Below, piece by piece: positions 45,579 to 57,024 of a stretch of 64,000 nt of DNA. The position numbers and the translations under genes were made by a program. The first letter of the stretch is position 1, and each line of letters begins with the position of its first letter. This stretch comes from Rhyacophila brunnea (lineage: Eukaryota > Arthropoda > Insecta > Trichoptera > Rhyacophilidae). The DNA lies in NCBI GenBank assembly GCA_022495005.1, contig JAGYXB010000285.1:38978-102977 (forward strand). Reading direction: 5' to 3'. The notes under the pieces were generated by a model that was given only the letters and a program-made list of their open reading frames with translations, was not told the DNA's origin and did not search any database.

Positions 45579-46444
45579 TGATGTAAAAAAAAAAACAATC
45601 CGTAGAATGTGATTACCACTGGTTACATTGCCTCTAGATGCGCATCTCTCCCACGTGTACCTTAATTTATGTCATGTAAATTTTGTCAAAGCACATTTGA
45701 GTACACGGCGACCTTAGTCTTGAGTAACTGCTCTTGAGATATTACCAGTCATACAAAAATAATGCTTCCCAACGTGGAGTTCCGTGATACGCCCGATTAA
45801 GTGCGGGTGTGGTTTGTCATTAGCTTCAATGGTAACCAGGTCTGCTATCGTGACTGAGTAGTAGTGACCAGGGCAAGAACCAGAAAAGCATATGTACGTA
45901 TACCATACGGACACGACTAAAAAAAATTAATGAAATATCTATTATGCATCTGAGGAAATGATACAATCTGCTATCATACCATTGTTATAATTTCAAATAA
46001 AAAGTTATATTAAAAAAAAAAAAAAAAACAAATAAATATAAGCATTTATTTTCTTCAAAAGATAAATGTCAGAAGGTCATGTCACGCTCCCCGACTCCGA
46101 TTTTTTTTACAATGCGTTGTCAGTGTTTTATCAATTTACGGTCTAGTCAAAACTCCAAATCTCCAAGTTGAGTGACAGGAAAACCGTTGAATATGTTTTA
46201 TTCACATTATGTATTTGAGTTTGCAAGGCAACACGTAAGCTTGGTGGCGATGTTTACTTCGAACCTTCGACGTCGACGCTGCACACCCTTGTCGTTCAAT
46301 CGCACATAGGTGTTCCGATTGTTATGGAATAATATTACGTATAGTAGTTAAGCTTCTAATTTATTAATAAAAGCTGCGCCAAACTATTTTGTAAGCCAGT
46401 AGAGGCAGTAACATAAAGTATGTCAAAAATATATTATAATAATA
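45579..46444. other. Unannotated AT-rich DNA
   Basis: Includes a poly(A) run at about 46,013-46,028. Nothing else recognised. Confidence 0.5.
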
Positions 46445-46810
46445 TCGACTGTGTTTAGGAAATAGGGCGTAACCCTCAATTTTTCGAAAAGTGCTTTTAT
46501 TAGATATTAACAATGTATACAACTAAATATAGGTTCTGTAAATAGGAAGTAAGCCGCAAATGCTGAATTATTATCATATTATCAGCTTAAATTAAATTTT
46601 AATTTTAGGAAAAAAACATTTACCCTCAATTTTAATGATTTTTCTGTAATAACTCTTTTAATTATTATTAGATCAAAAAGATATTTTACCAAATCATCAA
46701 TCGTCATGCACACAATGTCTGTGCCTATTTAATCATGGAAAAAACGTTTTTTGCCCCTCCTGTAAAATTTGTTCTGTGAGGGTTACGTCCTTTTTCTTAA
46801 ACACGGTTGA
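46445..46810. mobile_element. Mariner-type MITE, 366 bp
   Basis: Terminal repeats of about 37 bp: TCGACTGTGTTTAGGAAATA at the left and TCAACCGTGTTTAAGAAAAA as the complement of the right. Both then read GG(G/A)CGTAACCCTCA. TA lies at 46,443-46,444 and 46,811-46,812. A partial relative is at 16,600-16,745. Non-coding. Confidence 0.72.
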
Positions 46811-47236
46811 TATGTTGTGAGGATATCTGGGAGGCGAAGGCTGGACCATCTTTTCGCCGGAGCTCACGTGATGATTGTCGATTTATGTAATGCCGTATCA
46901 TAAATTAAATATTTTAATATTAAAATTCCGTTGTCAAATATGTTAAAATAACTCAATAAATTAAAATAGTGTCAAACGTTATAATGTTTAGAGTTCATCA
47001 TTGCCGTGGTAATTAGCATGCGGTGCTCCCTCCACCATTGCGTTGCCGTGTTGGGCTAAGACTTCCTGATGAAGCCGTTTCCTAATACTATACCATTTCA
47101 ACACTTACTCACTCTGCAGCGGTACCATAAAAACGATCTCATGGGGCGAGAGGTGAAAGACGTGGCAATTAACCGAGGAAAATAACACAACATTGTGCTT
47201 TCTCTTTACTTTGGTTCTGGATCATACTGGAGTAAA
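46811..47236. other. Unannotated DNA, GC-richer in part
   Basis: About 46,830-47,180 is less AT-rich, but I recognise no coding or repeat signal in it. Confidence 0.45.
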
Positions 47237-47244
47237 GTCTAAAG

Positions 47245-48086
47245 TAGGGATTCCAATTCCGGGATCCCGAGTAATTTTCGATACCTATGAATCCTAGGAA
47301 TATAATCCCGAAACTTTCGGGATTGATTTTTTTATCAATTTTTATGGAAAATAAAATAAAAACGATAATATAACAGAAAAATACTTTTAATAACAAATTA
47401 CTACATTAGAAATAAGCTGAGTTTGAATTAAGTTTGATTTATACCTATGTGTAAGTTGCCGATTCATTTTATTTGTTCACATAAATTAATAAAAATGAGA
47501 AAAATTGGAAAAAAACAATGCTACGCACTATTAATACTTTGGACGCGGAAGACGCACACGGTGCGTAATGATCAGGCGGCCGATCGATGTAATTAACGTG
47601 CATTTTAAAGGGGGCAATTAAAATCTCATTATCTATTCAGCAGCGAAAGCGTTAACAAAGTAATTCCATCATGATCTCATACGTTTTACGGCAGTTTCAT
47701 ATTTGGCTGACTAATTAGATTTATGAAGCGCAAAGGCCATAAGTACACCATGATTTGCTTTACTATTTTAAATCTCGCTAACCCATTCATTAACTCTTTA
47801 CTAATAGAAACAGGAATCTCATATTAAATTCACATTATTGTTTATATTACAATATTTTACTCTGCTAAACTTATGTATTTTCAAGATTGAACGTATACAA
47901 TATTAGCAATAAATGTCTTAAATAGTATAAATTATACTTGATTTATTTTTGACCGATGTTACCAATATTATTTGTAAATATAAAATTTTTATATTAACAA
48001 TGGAAAAAAAATGCCAATCCCAAGATTGTCAAATTGTAATCCCGAAATCCCGGGATCAGAATTTTGGCTCGGGATTGGATTCCCTA
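47245..48086. mobile_element. hAT-type MITE H2, 842 bp
   Basis: Ends TAGGGATTCCAATTCCGGGA and, in complement, TAGGGAATCCAATCCCGAGC, as in H1. The 8-bp flanks GTCTAAAG and GTCCAAAG differ at one base. It follows H1 closely except for an extra 121 bp at 47,535-47,655. No transposase. Confidence 0.83.
47535..47655. mobile_element. 121-bp TTAA-bounded extra segment in H2
   Basis: H1 reads CACTATTAACAAAG. H2 reads CACTATTAA, then a 117-bp block, then TTAACAAAG, so TTAA is duplicated. The block is GC-richer (GACGCGGAAGACGCACACGG). It is either a tiny TTAA-targeting insertion or ancestral sequence lost from H1 by deletion between TTAA repeats. Confidence 0.6.
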
Positions 48087-48094
48087 GTCCAAAG

Positions 48095-48734
48095 TAAAAA
48101 AAAGTGTAAATTAATTCTACAGATAATCGTATATTTTTTTTTATAAAACTGGTCAAACTTTATAGTAGTAAAACCAAGTATTTCGTCAATTTTATGATTT
48201 CCAGGAAGGTCCTTTGCCTTTTGTCAACTCATTATACCTAATATTAAATAACCAAATTTATCCACTACCGTCCTCTCTTTGTGAAACTTGCCTAAAGCCA
48301 TTTAAATATATTGATCCCACGTCTGATAAGGCCATACATAAATTATTGTTGCTACGGAGAATAAAATATAATATAATTGTTTCATGATTTTCAAAGGGTA
48401 GTTGGTCTGTTTAACTAAACAAAGAGAATTTAAGATACTTGGTAAAATATTATACATAATTTGAATCTATTTCAAAGGTTCAAATTTCCCCAGTAACTTG
48501 GGTGATTAAAAATTCTTTTATCAAGAAGTTAGAGGCTAATAATAAAATAATTTTATTATTTACGGAGACTACCTATTATAAATTTAAATATATATTACGT
48601 TATAATACATCAAACTCCCAGTTTATATTTACCTAAGAGTAACCTAATAAATTAAATACAAAAAATCTATCTATTTTAACAAAATAATATAATATAAATA
48701 TACATAACTTGAAAACACCTCAGATATACTTATA
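48095..48734. other. Unannotated AT-rich DNA
   Basis: No recognisable feature. Confidence 0.5.
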
Positions 48735-48815
48735 CCCACTAGAAAAAATCACATTAGATAAAAATACGATGGCCGACGGGATTTGAACCCGTATATTTAC
48801 TAGTATGGCGCTAAT
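48735..48815 (-). repeat. tRNA-derived SINE, family 2
   Basis: Minus strand has a B-box-like GGGTTCAAATCCCGTCGGCC and the tail ATCGTATTTTTATCTAATG, with TAGTGGGTATAAGTATATCT beyond. The opposite-strand copy at 49,060-49,190 shares the tail. Confidence 0.6.
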
Positions 48816-48826
48816 GTGCTTTAAAT

Positions 48827-48882
48827 GTTCAATATATGGAATGTTACATTCTTAAATCCTGTGAATTATTCGTTGATTAAGA
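48827..48882 (+). repeat. 55-bp dispersed module, copy 3
   Basis: ATGTTCAATATATGGAATGT, then TACATTCTTAAATCCTGTG and AATTATTCGTTGATTAAGAG. The first 40 bases are nearly identical to copy 4 at 50,230. Confidence 0.65.
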
Positions 48883-49059
48883 GAAATTGTTTATTGAACA
48901 TTCTTAGCAAGCTCAAGTAGGCGTTATACTCGTATCAAGGATCATAATATAATCAAGGTAATTAATTGATTTAAAACACAAAAACCGATAGTCAATAATA
49001 ACGCGATTTGATAAGCATTTCAAGTAGGCGTACTAATTTAAAATATTGCAATTAGATAT

Positions 49060-49190
49060 GAGGCTCGTAGTTTAATTGGTTAAAGCATATTGGCACGATA
49101 CCTGTGGATATAGAGCTTCAAATTCCATCGAGCATCGTATATTTTTCAAATGTGATTTTTTTAGTGGGTATATTATATCTGAGGTATTTT
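49060..49190 (+). repeat. tRNA-derived SINE, family 2, with A and B boxes
   Basis: GGCTCGTAGTTTAATTGGTT (A box) and GAGCTTCAAATTCCATCGAG (B box) at tRNA spacing, then CATCGTATATTTTTCAAATG and TAGTGGGTATATTATATCTG. Not a functional tRNA gene: the stems do not pair well. Confidence 0.6.
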
Positions 49191-50229
49191 TTTATTTATT
49201 TATTTACGTTAACCAACAAGATCAATCACAGAGGAAAGATATGAATATAATATAGAAAAAATAATATGTGATGGTCCCAATAACAGGCGGACACAAAAAG
49301 CATAATAAATCAAATTAAATTGAATCAAATATTATGTACAGCTGTAATGAATATAATTGGAGAGATATTGAAAATCGTTAAAGAAAAATAAAGAGAAAAA
49401 AAGTTATATTATGATTTTGTAATTGTGATCTTTGACGTCACAATTACAAAATAAAAGGGTTACCTACTAGATAAAGTAAGTAAATTAAGATAAATAGTTA
49501 AAGCATGATCATGAGACAAGAGAGACAAGGGCCGTAAGTTACCTGATCTTTTTCAAGCTGAACTCCACATTTCTTCAGCAATCTCGCAACTGACAACTGT
49601 AAATTTAATTAAAAACAGGGGATTACACGGCTGAACGCTCGCGCAATCTATGGTTTAGGATGTACATAATAAATTTCTGGACGCCACACGATCTTAAGAC
49701 CGTGAAAGATAATAAATATTTAACAGTGTAGAATATAGAATTGGGAACAATAAATAAAAGAGCGATTTATACTTGACAGAAACTATATTATAGAAAATCA
49801 AGAATTTAGAAATAAATTAAAAAGTTATTAAGCAGCTCGATACTGAAATTTGAAATACTAACTTTAAATACAAGCACTTAAGTTTGAAAATAAACATAGG
49901 AAGAATGGTGAATCAAATAATAGTTTTAAAATACCCAAATTGGAACGATCAGAGGCTCCTAACACGACGGCTGCATCGTACTCCGTTAAGTGACGTCCAT
50001 GATTAATGTTGGGTAAACTCAAACGGAGCACGACTGTACTGGATGGCAGACAGAATCAAAAGAGCCAAGTTCATTCTCTCCCACCACGCAACCTGCCGTT
50101 GCTGCTGGATATTCCATTAGCGACATCTGTCTAATCGCATACGTTCTTCAACGTGACCATCGATAATAATCGGGGTTGCCAGCGGTATCCAAGTAAGTTT
50201 TGTTAAAAATGAACATAACAATATACAAT
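49191..50229. other. Unannotated DNA with a perfect hairpin
   Basis: ATTTTGTAATTGTGA (from about 49,413) and its complement TCACAATTACAAAAT enclose a short loop containing TTTGACG, so that TGACGTCA spans the loop edge. The patch at about 49,950-50,190 is GC-richer without recognisable coding. Confidence 0.45.
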
Positions 50230-50289
50230 ATGTTCAATATATGGAATGTTACATTCTCAAATCTTGTGAATTATTCATTGAATAAAATA
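50230..50289 (+). repeat. 55-bp dispersed module, copy 4
   Basis: TATGTTCAATATATGGAATG, then TTACATTCTCAAATCTTGTG and AATTATTCATTGAATAAAA. Confidence 0.65.
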
Positions 50290-50849
50290 AATGGTTTATA
50301 ATAATATTACTAGTAATATTATAAACTAATGAAGTGGGACTTAAATACAGGCCTATCGCTTATTTTGCCAGGCGAGTGATTCTACCAATTATTAATATAG
50401 ATACCTATTTTCTAATTACTTCTAAGTTCCGTAAATAAACGGCTACCATCTCCTATAATTTAAATCAATGTTTAGAACAATAGTTTTCATATTTAATATC
50501 TTTAATATCTATTATTATATTTTCACTTCGTGTTCGTTGCGATTGATATTGTATATCGTTGTTGATTGGTTGCTATGATTTCCTGCTATCCTATTTTCTG
50601 CCTTTTACCTGTGTTGCCAACTCTGCTACCATAATAATGTTTTAACATATAAATAACTGAATTGTAAAAAATGTATCACTCAGTCTTGAATAATAATAAG
50701 TAAACTAATGTTGATCATCATTTATGGTAATAAAACCCATTCATAGTGGGTCATGATGTCCATTTTTATTTCTATCCTGGATGATCTAGCTCAGATACTT
50801 TCTACTTACTGAGTTGAAAAATACTTAGATACCCCGTAACGCAGTCTAA

Positions 50850-51400
50850 ACATCTCATTTTCTGACGTTCAGGTATTCTCTTGCCCACATAGGCTGCATA
50901 CAATATAACCTCTCTCACCGATAACTCCTCCAGAATTTGACGTGCCCAATCTAACGCATTATATCTAATATGTTATATTGTCATATTCCATGTGATGATT
51001 TTTTTTGCCCCCATAAAAATATACATACAGTTTCAAATTATACCTTGACCTCCAAATAGCTCCAAAGATCCATCTTAAGACTCTTCTCTTACCCTATTTG
51101 TCGCGTATCCAGCATTTTCATGTTACTTGAATGTACGAGAAAATATTGTTTCTATTACACATAGCAAGGTTGATCCTAAGTTTTATTTTCTGATTGTATT
51201 ATTTGTGTATGTGATAAGGGACCCAAGATAAACAAATAACGCTACAGTTTCAAAAGCATCGCCGCCAATGATAAGGCTGCTATTAACATTTGTTATTGAC
51301 TTGTACTCACAGCACCTTACACGCATGTTAAATAATGTCCAAACTATGATACTCCATATAATCATCATTAACACCCTTTTGTCTTGGCTCTATTGATAGT
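50850..51400 (-). mobile_element. Decayed LINE reverse transcriptase C-terminal fragment
   Basis: The minus strand gives SSLIIGGDAFETVALFVYLG followed by SLIT. A later frame reads RVLRWIFGAIWRSRYNLKLY. These correspond to the thumb region and the YNHELY-type C-terminal block of non-LTR reverse transcriptases. Stops and frameshifts are frequent. Confidence 0.6.
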
Positions 51401-51453
51401 AATAAAAGGCTTGAGACATCTTGCTGTAAAGTTCCTTGAAAGTAAGGCACCAA

Positions 51454-52060
51454 CGTCTGAACAAAAACGATGCATAAGTGCTAGTGAGAAAGTATTCGGC
51501 ACCCTTATAATCTCTGCGACACGCGCTAGAGTAAGATAAAAGGTTTTTAGATGTGGGAGATGGTTTGCTACGGTGTCGCCGCCAAATTTTACCTTATTGA
51601 TTAACTAAGCTTCGATAACCGTGTTGCTAAAATTGCTATTTAGTGGTAAATATTTTTAGTTAATTAAGTAGAAAAGATGGTTCTGTGTGTTGTATTAAAA
51701 TGGTAGCCGTACTGATAAGCAAGAAGATGGTATTATTTTTCATAGATAAGTTGATACATGTTCGTGATAATTTATTCAATTAATTCAGTCTATAGTAGTG
51801 ACAATATTATATTACATTTCAACCAAGGCCTGAACAAAAACGATACATAAGTGCGAGTGAGAAAGTATTCGGCACCCTTATAATCTCTGCGACACGCGCT
51901 AGAGTAAGATAAAAGGATTACAGATGTGTCAGATGGTTTGCTATGATGTCGCCGCCAAATCTTAGTTTGTTGCTTAACTAAGCGTCGATAATCTGCGAGC
52001 GTTTCGTTTACATTATGTTTCATAGGGAAGTTGGTACATGTTCGTGATAATTTATTTGTA
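51454..52060. repeat. Two direct copies of an unclassified repeat
   Basis: 51,454-51,770 and 51,825-52,060 share GTGAGAAAGTATTCGGCACC, ACACGCGCTAGAGTAAGATA, GTCGCCGCCAAAT and ACATGTTCGTGATAATTTAT. The second lacks about 90 bp. On the minus strand the second copy is open for 77 codons, but the first is not, so I do not treat it as coding. Confidence 0.7.
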
Positions 52061-52385
52061 TATTATTATGTATTTTAATATCAAGTGACCTAGTGTTTCT
52101 TTAAAATAACTTAAATTATAGATATCTTTACCTAACGGTTGCATTTTGACCGCTTAAAAATACTATATAACGTAAAAAAATAGAAATTGTATTTTAATTC
52201 TGAGCGTCTAGTGCGAGCACTTTGGGCGAGCACTAGTGAAATGGTCTATGGTCTCAAACATTTGTATACGAATGCGTTCGCTCGCCCACAAACCAAATGC
52301 ACAGCACGCAGCTTCATTTAGCAATGCAATGGGTGGCGTCTAAATATTTATAGTCTAAGTAAGGCACTATGTTTTTATATAGCAC
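52061..52385. other. Unannotated DNA
   Basis: A GC-richer patch at about 52,200-52,340 (GTGCGAGCACTTTGGGCGAG) may be a short decayed element; no termini identified. Confidence 0.4.
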
Positions 52386-52855
52386 TAATTATGCACAAAA
52401 CTCCTTTATTCGGCGCTCTTGTTTAAATTATAATATGTATTTCTCCACCATTGATCCTTTTAATAATTCACCTGTTTCATTTAAACATGCTATCTCAAAA
52501 ATTTTGTATAAATAGATATATAATGTATTTACTTATACATATATATATATTCTTTTATTTTTTATGTTACTTTTTTATTTTTCTTTTTATCTTTTGTATA
52601 TCATTTAATTATTCATTATTATTCCTCATTTTTTCTCATTTTTCTCATGTAATCTTCGTATGTAATTTCTTTATATTTATGTTATTTTACTCTCTATCTT
52701 GTTAGAATTAACTATATTATAATGTATATATGGAAACTTTGCTGGTTGCGATTAACTTTTTAATATTATATTTTAAATTTCTGTAATCAATATGTAACTG
52801 TTTGTTTTCCTTAATAAAATAAAATAAAATAAAAAAATAAAATAAAATATAGATA
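52386..52855 (+). mobile_element. CR1-like LINE 3' end, second copy
   Basis: AATTATGCACAAAACTCCTT then TTTAAATTATAATATGTATT match 37,776-38,215, covering the last about 40 codons (FIRRSCLNYNMYFSTIDPFN) and the T-rich 3' untranslated region. It ends in an (AATAAA)-type tail, AATAAAATAAAATAAAAT. A typical 5'-truncated insertion. Confidence 0.85.
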
Positions 52856-53367
52856 CAGTAAGATTTTCAAAAGCTTATTGTCTGCGGTTTTAATATATTT
52901 CATCTAGACGTGCTTAAATACAATTTTTACTGGAATAAAAAGCCTATTGAATCGAAAAATTTATACAGTTTTAGAGTATCAAAATAATTGAAGTTCAAAA
53001 ATTTTAGTTTTGGCACTACCTCCGAAAATTGGTCCAGGCGATGGTCGTCACTCGTTCAAAAATAATAATATTCCTCGGAAGGGTTCTTGCCAATGTCAAG
53101 TGGATAAAAGGACGCTTTATTTAATGGCGTCCTAGAGCGGTGACTATCCAACTATTGTGACAACAAGTAAAAAGTTGCCCTTCAAAAATAAGTCTAAATA
53201 TAAAATATTGTAATGAAAATGTATCATCGCTATATAATACACATCACTGAAAAAAGGTAGAATTTTATTTGTTGCAAATACAGGGTATAGTATTATTTTA
53301 ACCAAACAATATGTATACCTGTAGGTATAATCAATTAGGCTTACATACATAATTTCAAAATACTTTT
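52856..53367. other. Unannotated AT-rich DNA
   Basis: No recognisable feature. Confidence 0.5.
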
Positions 53368-53550
53368 GGGAAAATCTATAACCAAAAGAAAAAATCACCC
53401 AGCAAGAATTGAACTTGCGTCTCTCAGGATTCGCGCTAACGCACATCGACCACAATGCTATAGGCATCTTCTCTAATTGCGACAAATTTTATCTAATGGC
53501 TCTTACAAAGGTTTGATTTCCGCTGGGTATCGTATTTTTTTTAAATTTAA
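53368..53550. repeat. Inverted pair of family 2 SINE pieces
   Basis: 53,368-53,515 is a minus-strand copy (plus-strand GAATTGAACTTGCGTCTCTC matches 58,090s). 53,512-53,550 is the 3' part of a plus-strand copy (GGTTTGATTTCCGCTGGGTA then TCGTATTTTTTTT). Confidence 0.55.
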
Positions 53551-54010
53551 GTGCATCGAAGAGACCGCTTATCGTGTGTATACTGTACATACCTTTGACA
53601 GACGGTAGGACAGTGTGTGTGTGTTCGTTTGTGTGCTATAATATATGTTAGTGTCGGCTGATATTTTAAGCTAAATATAATATAATGTAATTAGTCCTGA
53701 TAGCATATACCTAGTGTGATAAGCGTAGTATATTGTATCTATATATCGATAAAAAAAGTGTAGAATTTAGTACTATTAACCGGTTCTATGCCTTCAGCGA
53801 GTTTTCTCGCTCTATGAGGCCTTGATCGACAAGCCGCACATACAAATTTCGTGAGTTATCTCGTTCGACTTTAAACTAAAATTACTAGCCACAGTCGATT
53901 GATTTGCATAATCTAAAAAAATAAATCAAAACTATCGTAAAACAGCACCGCAGGCGACTGTTAGAGCAAATTTGTGATTTGTTTATCTCGCATAATATCT
54001 GATTAACACG
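53551..54010. other. Unannotated AT-rich DNA
   Basis: Includes a short GT run near 53,612. No gene recognised. Confidence 0.45.
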
Positions 54011-54190
54011 CCACGCCGGGCACCCCTGACCCGGGATCTTATGCTAGAACCCTGTCAGCCCCCACTTGTAGGGGCCATTTTCATGGATTCCTGGTCACTG
54101 TTGTGGAAGTTTACGGTTTACAGTAGGTACCGATTATGTATTGTAACTAACCAGTCATTGATAAAATGAAATACTTGTAATAATATAATT
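54011..54190 (+). repeat. GC-rich hairpin-bearing repeat, copy 1
   Basis: AACCCTGTCAGCCCCCACTT then GTAGGGGCCAT contains GCCCC...GGGGC arms. A related copy is at 56,325-56,415. The element it ends or starts is not identifiable. Confidence 0.45.
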
Positions 54191-56324
54191 AGGTTACTAT
54201 ACTATAGTAAAAATATTTAGCAGTCGTAATGTAAAGTATTATACGGTAAAATATAAATAAAAATTTACCTACTTAAAATGTAACCTGTATAAGTATACTT
54301 AATAGAACTTTTTACTTGCCATAACAATAGCTTTTTTTAAATCGCAAAAGGGAAAACTTTCAAGAATTAAAAATACTTATATTGTTGTTAGAAAATTGGA
54401 AGATTGAACCTAATTTGTGATATTGATATTTCTGTTCAAGCAGAGCGTACATTTCAAGACTTACGTGTACTTGTATAACGTCTTTCTACAATATCAAAGA
54501 ACTTTTAGTGTAGACCTTAAACCCTGAAACGTATGGCGTGGGATGCTTGTTGACCTCAGATCAAATATCGAATGCCCACAAGGGTGACCATGATAATATA
54601 AACCCAACTTTGTATTATTGGAATTAATATCATTTTAATTTGTCGATTAGTTTAAATATATATTTTTAAAAATTAGCAGTTAAATCAAAGATGGAGACTT
54701 TTAAATATAATATGACACACATAATATTTGAGTATTTATTGAAATTGTCCGATCTCTATTATGTTGATAGATTTTTAATAGCACAGATTTTCAATACGCC
54801 ATAATAAATGAAATTATATACCTAAGTTCTGCATTCCTAATCGCTAAAAAGCCTCAAATAATTAACTTGGTGTTGCCGGCAAGCTTAGGATATTTCATCT
54901 TAATCAATATTTATGTTCAAAATGATTGGGTGACTAGGTACAAAGAAATAATGACCTAACCTAACCTAACCTAAATAGATTCCACAAAAATTAATGTTTC
55001 ATGTTTCCCCTGACTGTTCTGTTTTGTCACTGTTCTGTTTTAAACTACAAATAATTAAACAATAAAATTCTACATGTGAATTTTCATTAATCACACACAT
55101 CAAATCAAATTGTATCACACAGATACATAATGTATCATAAAATGTAATATTCTGCAATCGAAACAGCGCCGCAGTTCTCACTTAACTGGTCGATCTGTTA
55201 TGTCCTAGTGATGAGTAGCTTGAGGAAGTAGGAGATCTGGGTTGGCAGGTCCTGTATGGTTTGATGATATTAACCTTCCTTAAGTTTCTTACCAGAATTG
55301 GGACACTCTGTGAGACTCCTTGATGTAATTCTTCACAGTTTTATTGTACGGTTATAGACTGTACGTCTTGAAGGTAGTTTTGTCAGGAAATTTACCTTCT
55401 AGGATGCTTGAGCGGTGGGCGTTTGTAATTGATTGTAAACACGGCGAGAGCAATAGTGTTTTACGTAAAGTAAAACATTACTATTTATTTCAGTAATAAT
55501 TTTAGTACAAAGTGTTTGACAGACACAGGTTACGTACTGTACAATGGTTGGAAACAAAAGACAACAGGAGTGACATTTTCTGAGGTTTTATACTATTCTC
55601 TTTAATGGGTTTTTGACTTGAACAGACTGCACGTATCCGTTATGATTTATGCTTTACATTAACAAGGAATAACATTTATAACATTATTTGACTATGCAGA
55701 TGTTCATAAGTGTCTAAACTAATCCAAAAAGATGCACATTTGTGCAATTAATGTAAATAACAAATTAATTGCTTTACTTCAAGTATTGTACAGAAGCTCG
55801 TAAATAATACTGATAATTACCAGTTAAGTGCTTTTTCTGGCTTATTTCCATAACACGCAAAAGCGTGGGAGCAATTTCATAATGATGTACTTGTTTTATC
55901 AACATAGTTAAAGTTGGGGTGAATGCAGCTATTTACCCCAAAAGGGTGAGAACAGATTGCATGAACTCGTAAATAATATTAATAATTATCACTTAAATGT
56001 ATTTCTTAACTCGTGTCAGTATTTTAAAAGAGGGTAAAGTGCTATTTGTATAAAAAGATGCATATATCATCTTATTTATTTCTACAGGTGTGCATCCGGT
56101 TAAAGATGTTATTTTAGTTAATTTACTGCTTTTAGATGGTGACCTGAATGCTGTGAGGTCCCTTTGAACATTTCTTAAGTTGACATAGTTAAGTGGGTGC
56201 ATAAATGTTTATATTATATTATATTGTTTAATTTAAAAGCTTTAAGTTTATATGATGCTATAATCAAATAGCATTGTAAATAAAATAGGTGTGATGTCCT
56301 ATCAGTGTACACAACAGATCCACA
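54191..56324. other. Unannotated AT-rich DNA
   Basis: No gene recognised. It holds a telomere-like run at 54,955-54,974 and a short duplicated segment (CTCGTAAATAATA with flanks) at about 55,797 and 55,966. Confidence 0.45.
54955..54974 (-). repeat. Telomere-type (TTAGG)n run
   Basis: CCTAACCTAACCTAACCTAA is four uninterrupted units of the ancestral insect telomere repeat in complement. Confidence 0.75.
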
Positions 56325-56415
56325 ACGTCGGGCCCCAAGCTGGAGCCCTGTCAGCCCCCTCTTGTGGGAGCCATAAACAATTTACAATAGTATGTATTGA
56401 AATGAGATACCTAAA
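56325..56415 (+). repeat. GC-rich hairpin-bearing repeat, copy 2
   Basis: GAGCCCTGTCAGCCCCCTCT then TGTGGGAGCCAT parallels 54,049-54,078. Both are followed by a TTTACAGTA or TTTACAATAG stretch. Confidence 0.45.
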
Positions 56416-57024
56416 TTAGTCTCTATATCTTCATACAGGTTTGCAAACAACCCAACTTTTAGAGGACTGTTTTTTTTATGTAGTTTATAACTAGCTGCCA
56501 TTTTATGAACTATGCACTTGCAAACTGCAAACCTGTGGCAACATTATTGTGTTAAACTTTTCGCGCCTCCCTTTGCAACAGTCCACGCCCCCTAGTTTGG
56601 AAATCGCTGATATAGGTATTGTTACCTACTGTTACCACGTAAAGATAATATTAGTATGCCGTAACTGTTTTTTTTTGTTTTATCCAGTTTCTAGTCAACT
56701 AAAAAGTAAATTACCTGAAGATTAAAAGCTATATATTATATGTGGATAAAATTGAATATTCGCATTATGAAAAAGCAAAAAATTACTCTAACTAATTGGT
56801 TGATTACGCTTATTATTTCCTGTGCATGTATTTTTCTTCTTCCCAATTGTTTTTCGTGCATACGATATAGTAATAATTAAAACTAATTTACTGCGTATAA
56901 ATAAATTTAATGAAAAATATTTTTGATAAAGCTTTATCTATTTTAAAATAAATAAAGCTTTATCGTGAAATAATCATAAGTCAATATTTTTAATTATACT
57001 AGTGTATTATGGTAAGATATACCC
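56416..57024. other. Unannotated AT-rich DNA
   Basis: Nothing recognised. Confidence 0.5.

Noticed and set aside
49060..49135. A functional tRNA gene on the plus strand
   Set aside because: tRNA-like boxes only; the stems pair poorly and the tail is that of SINE family 2.
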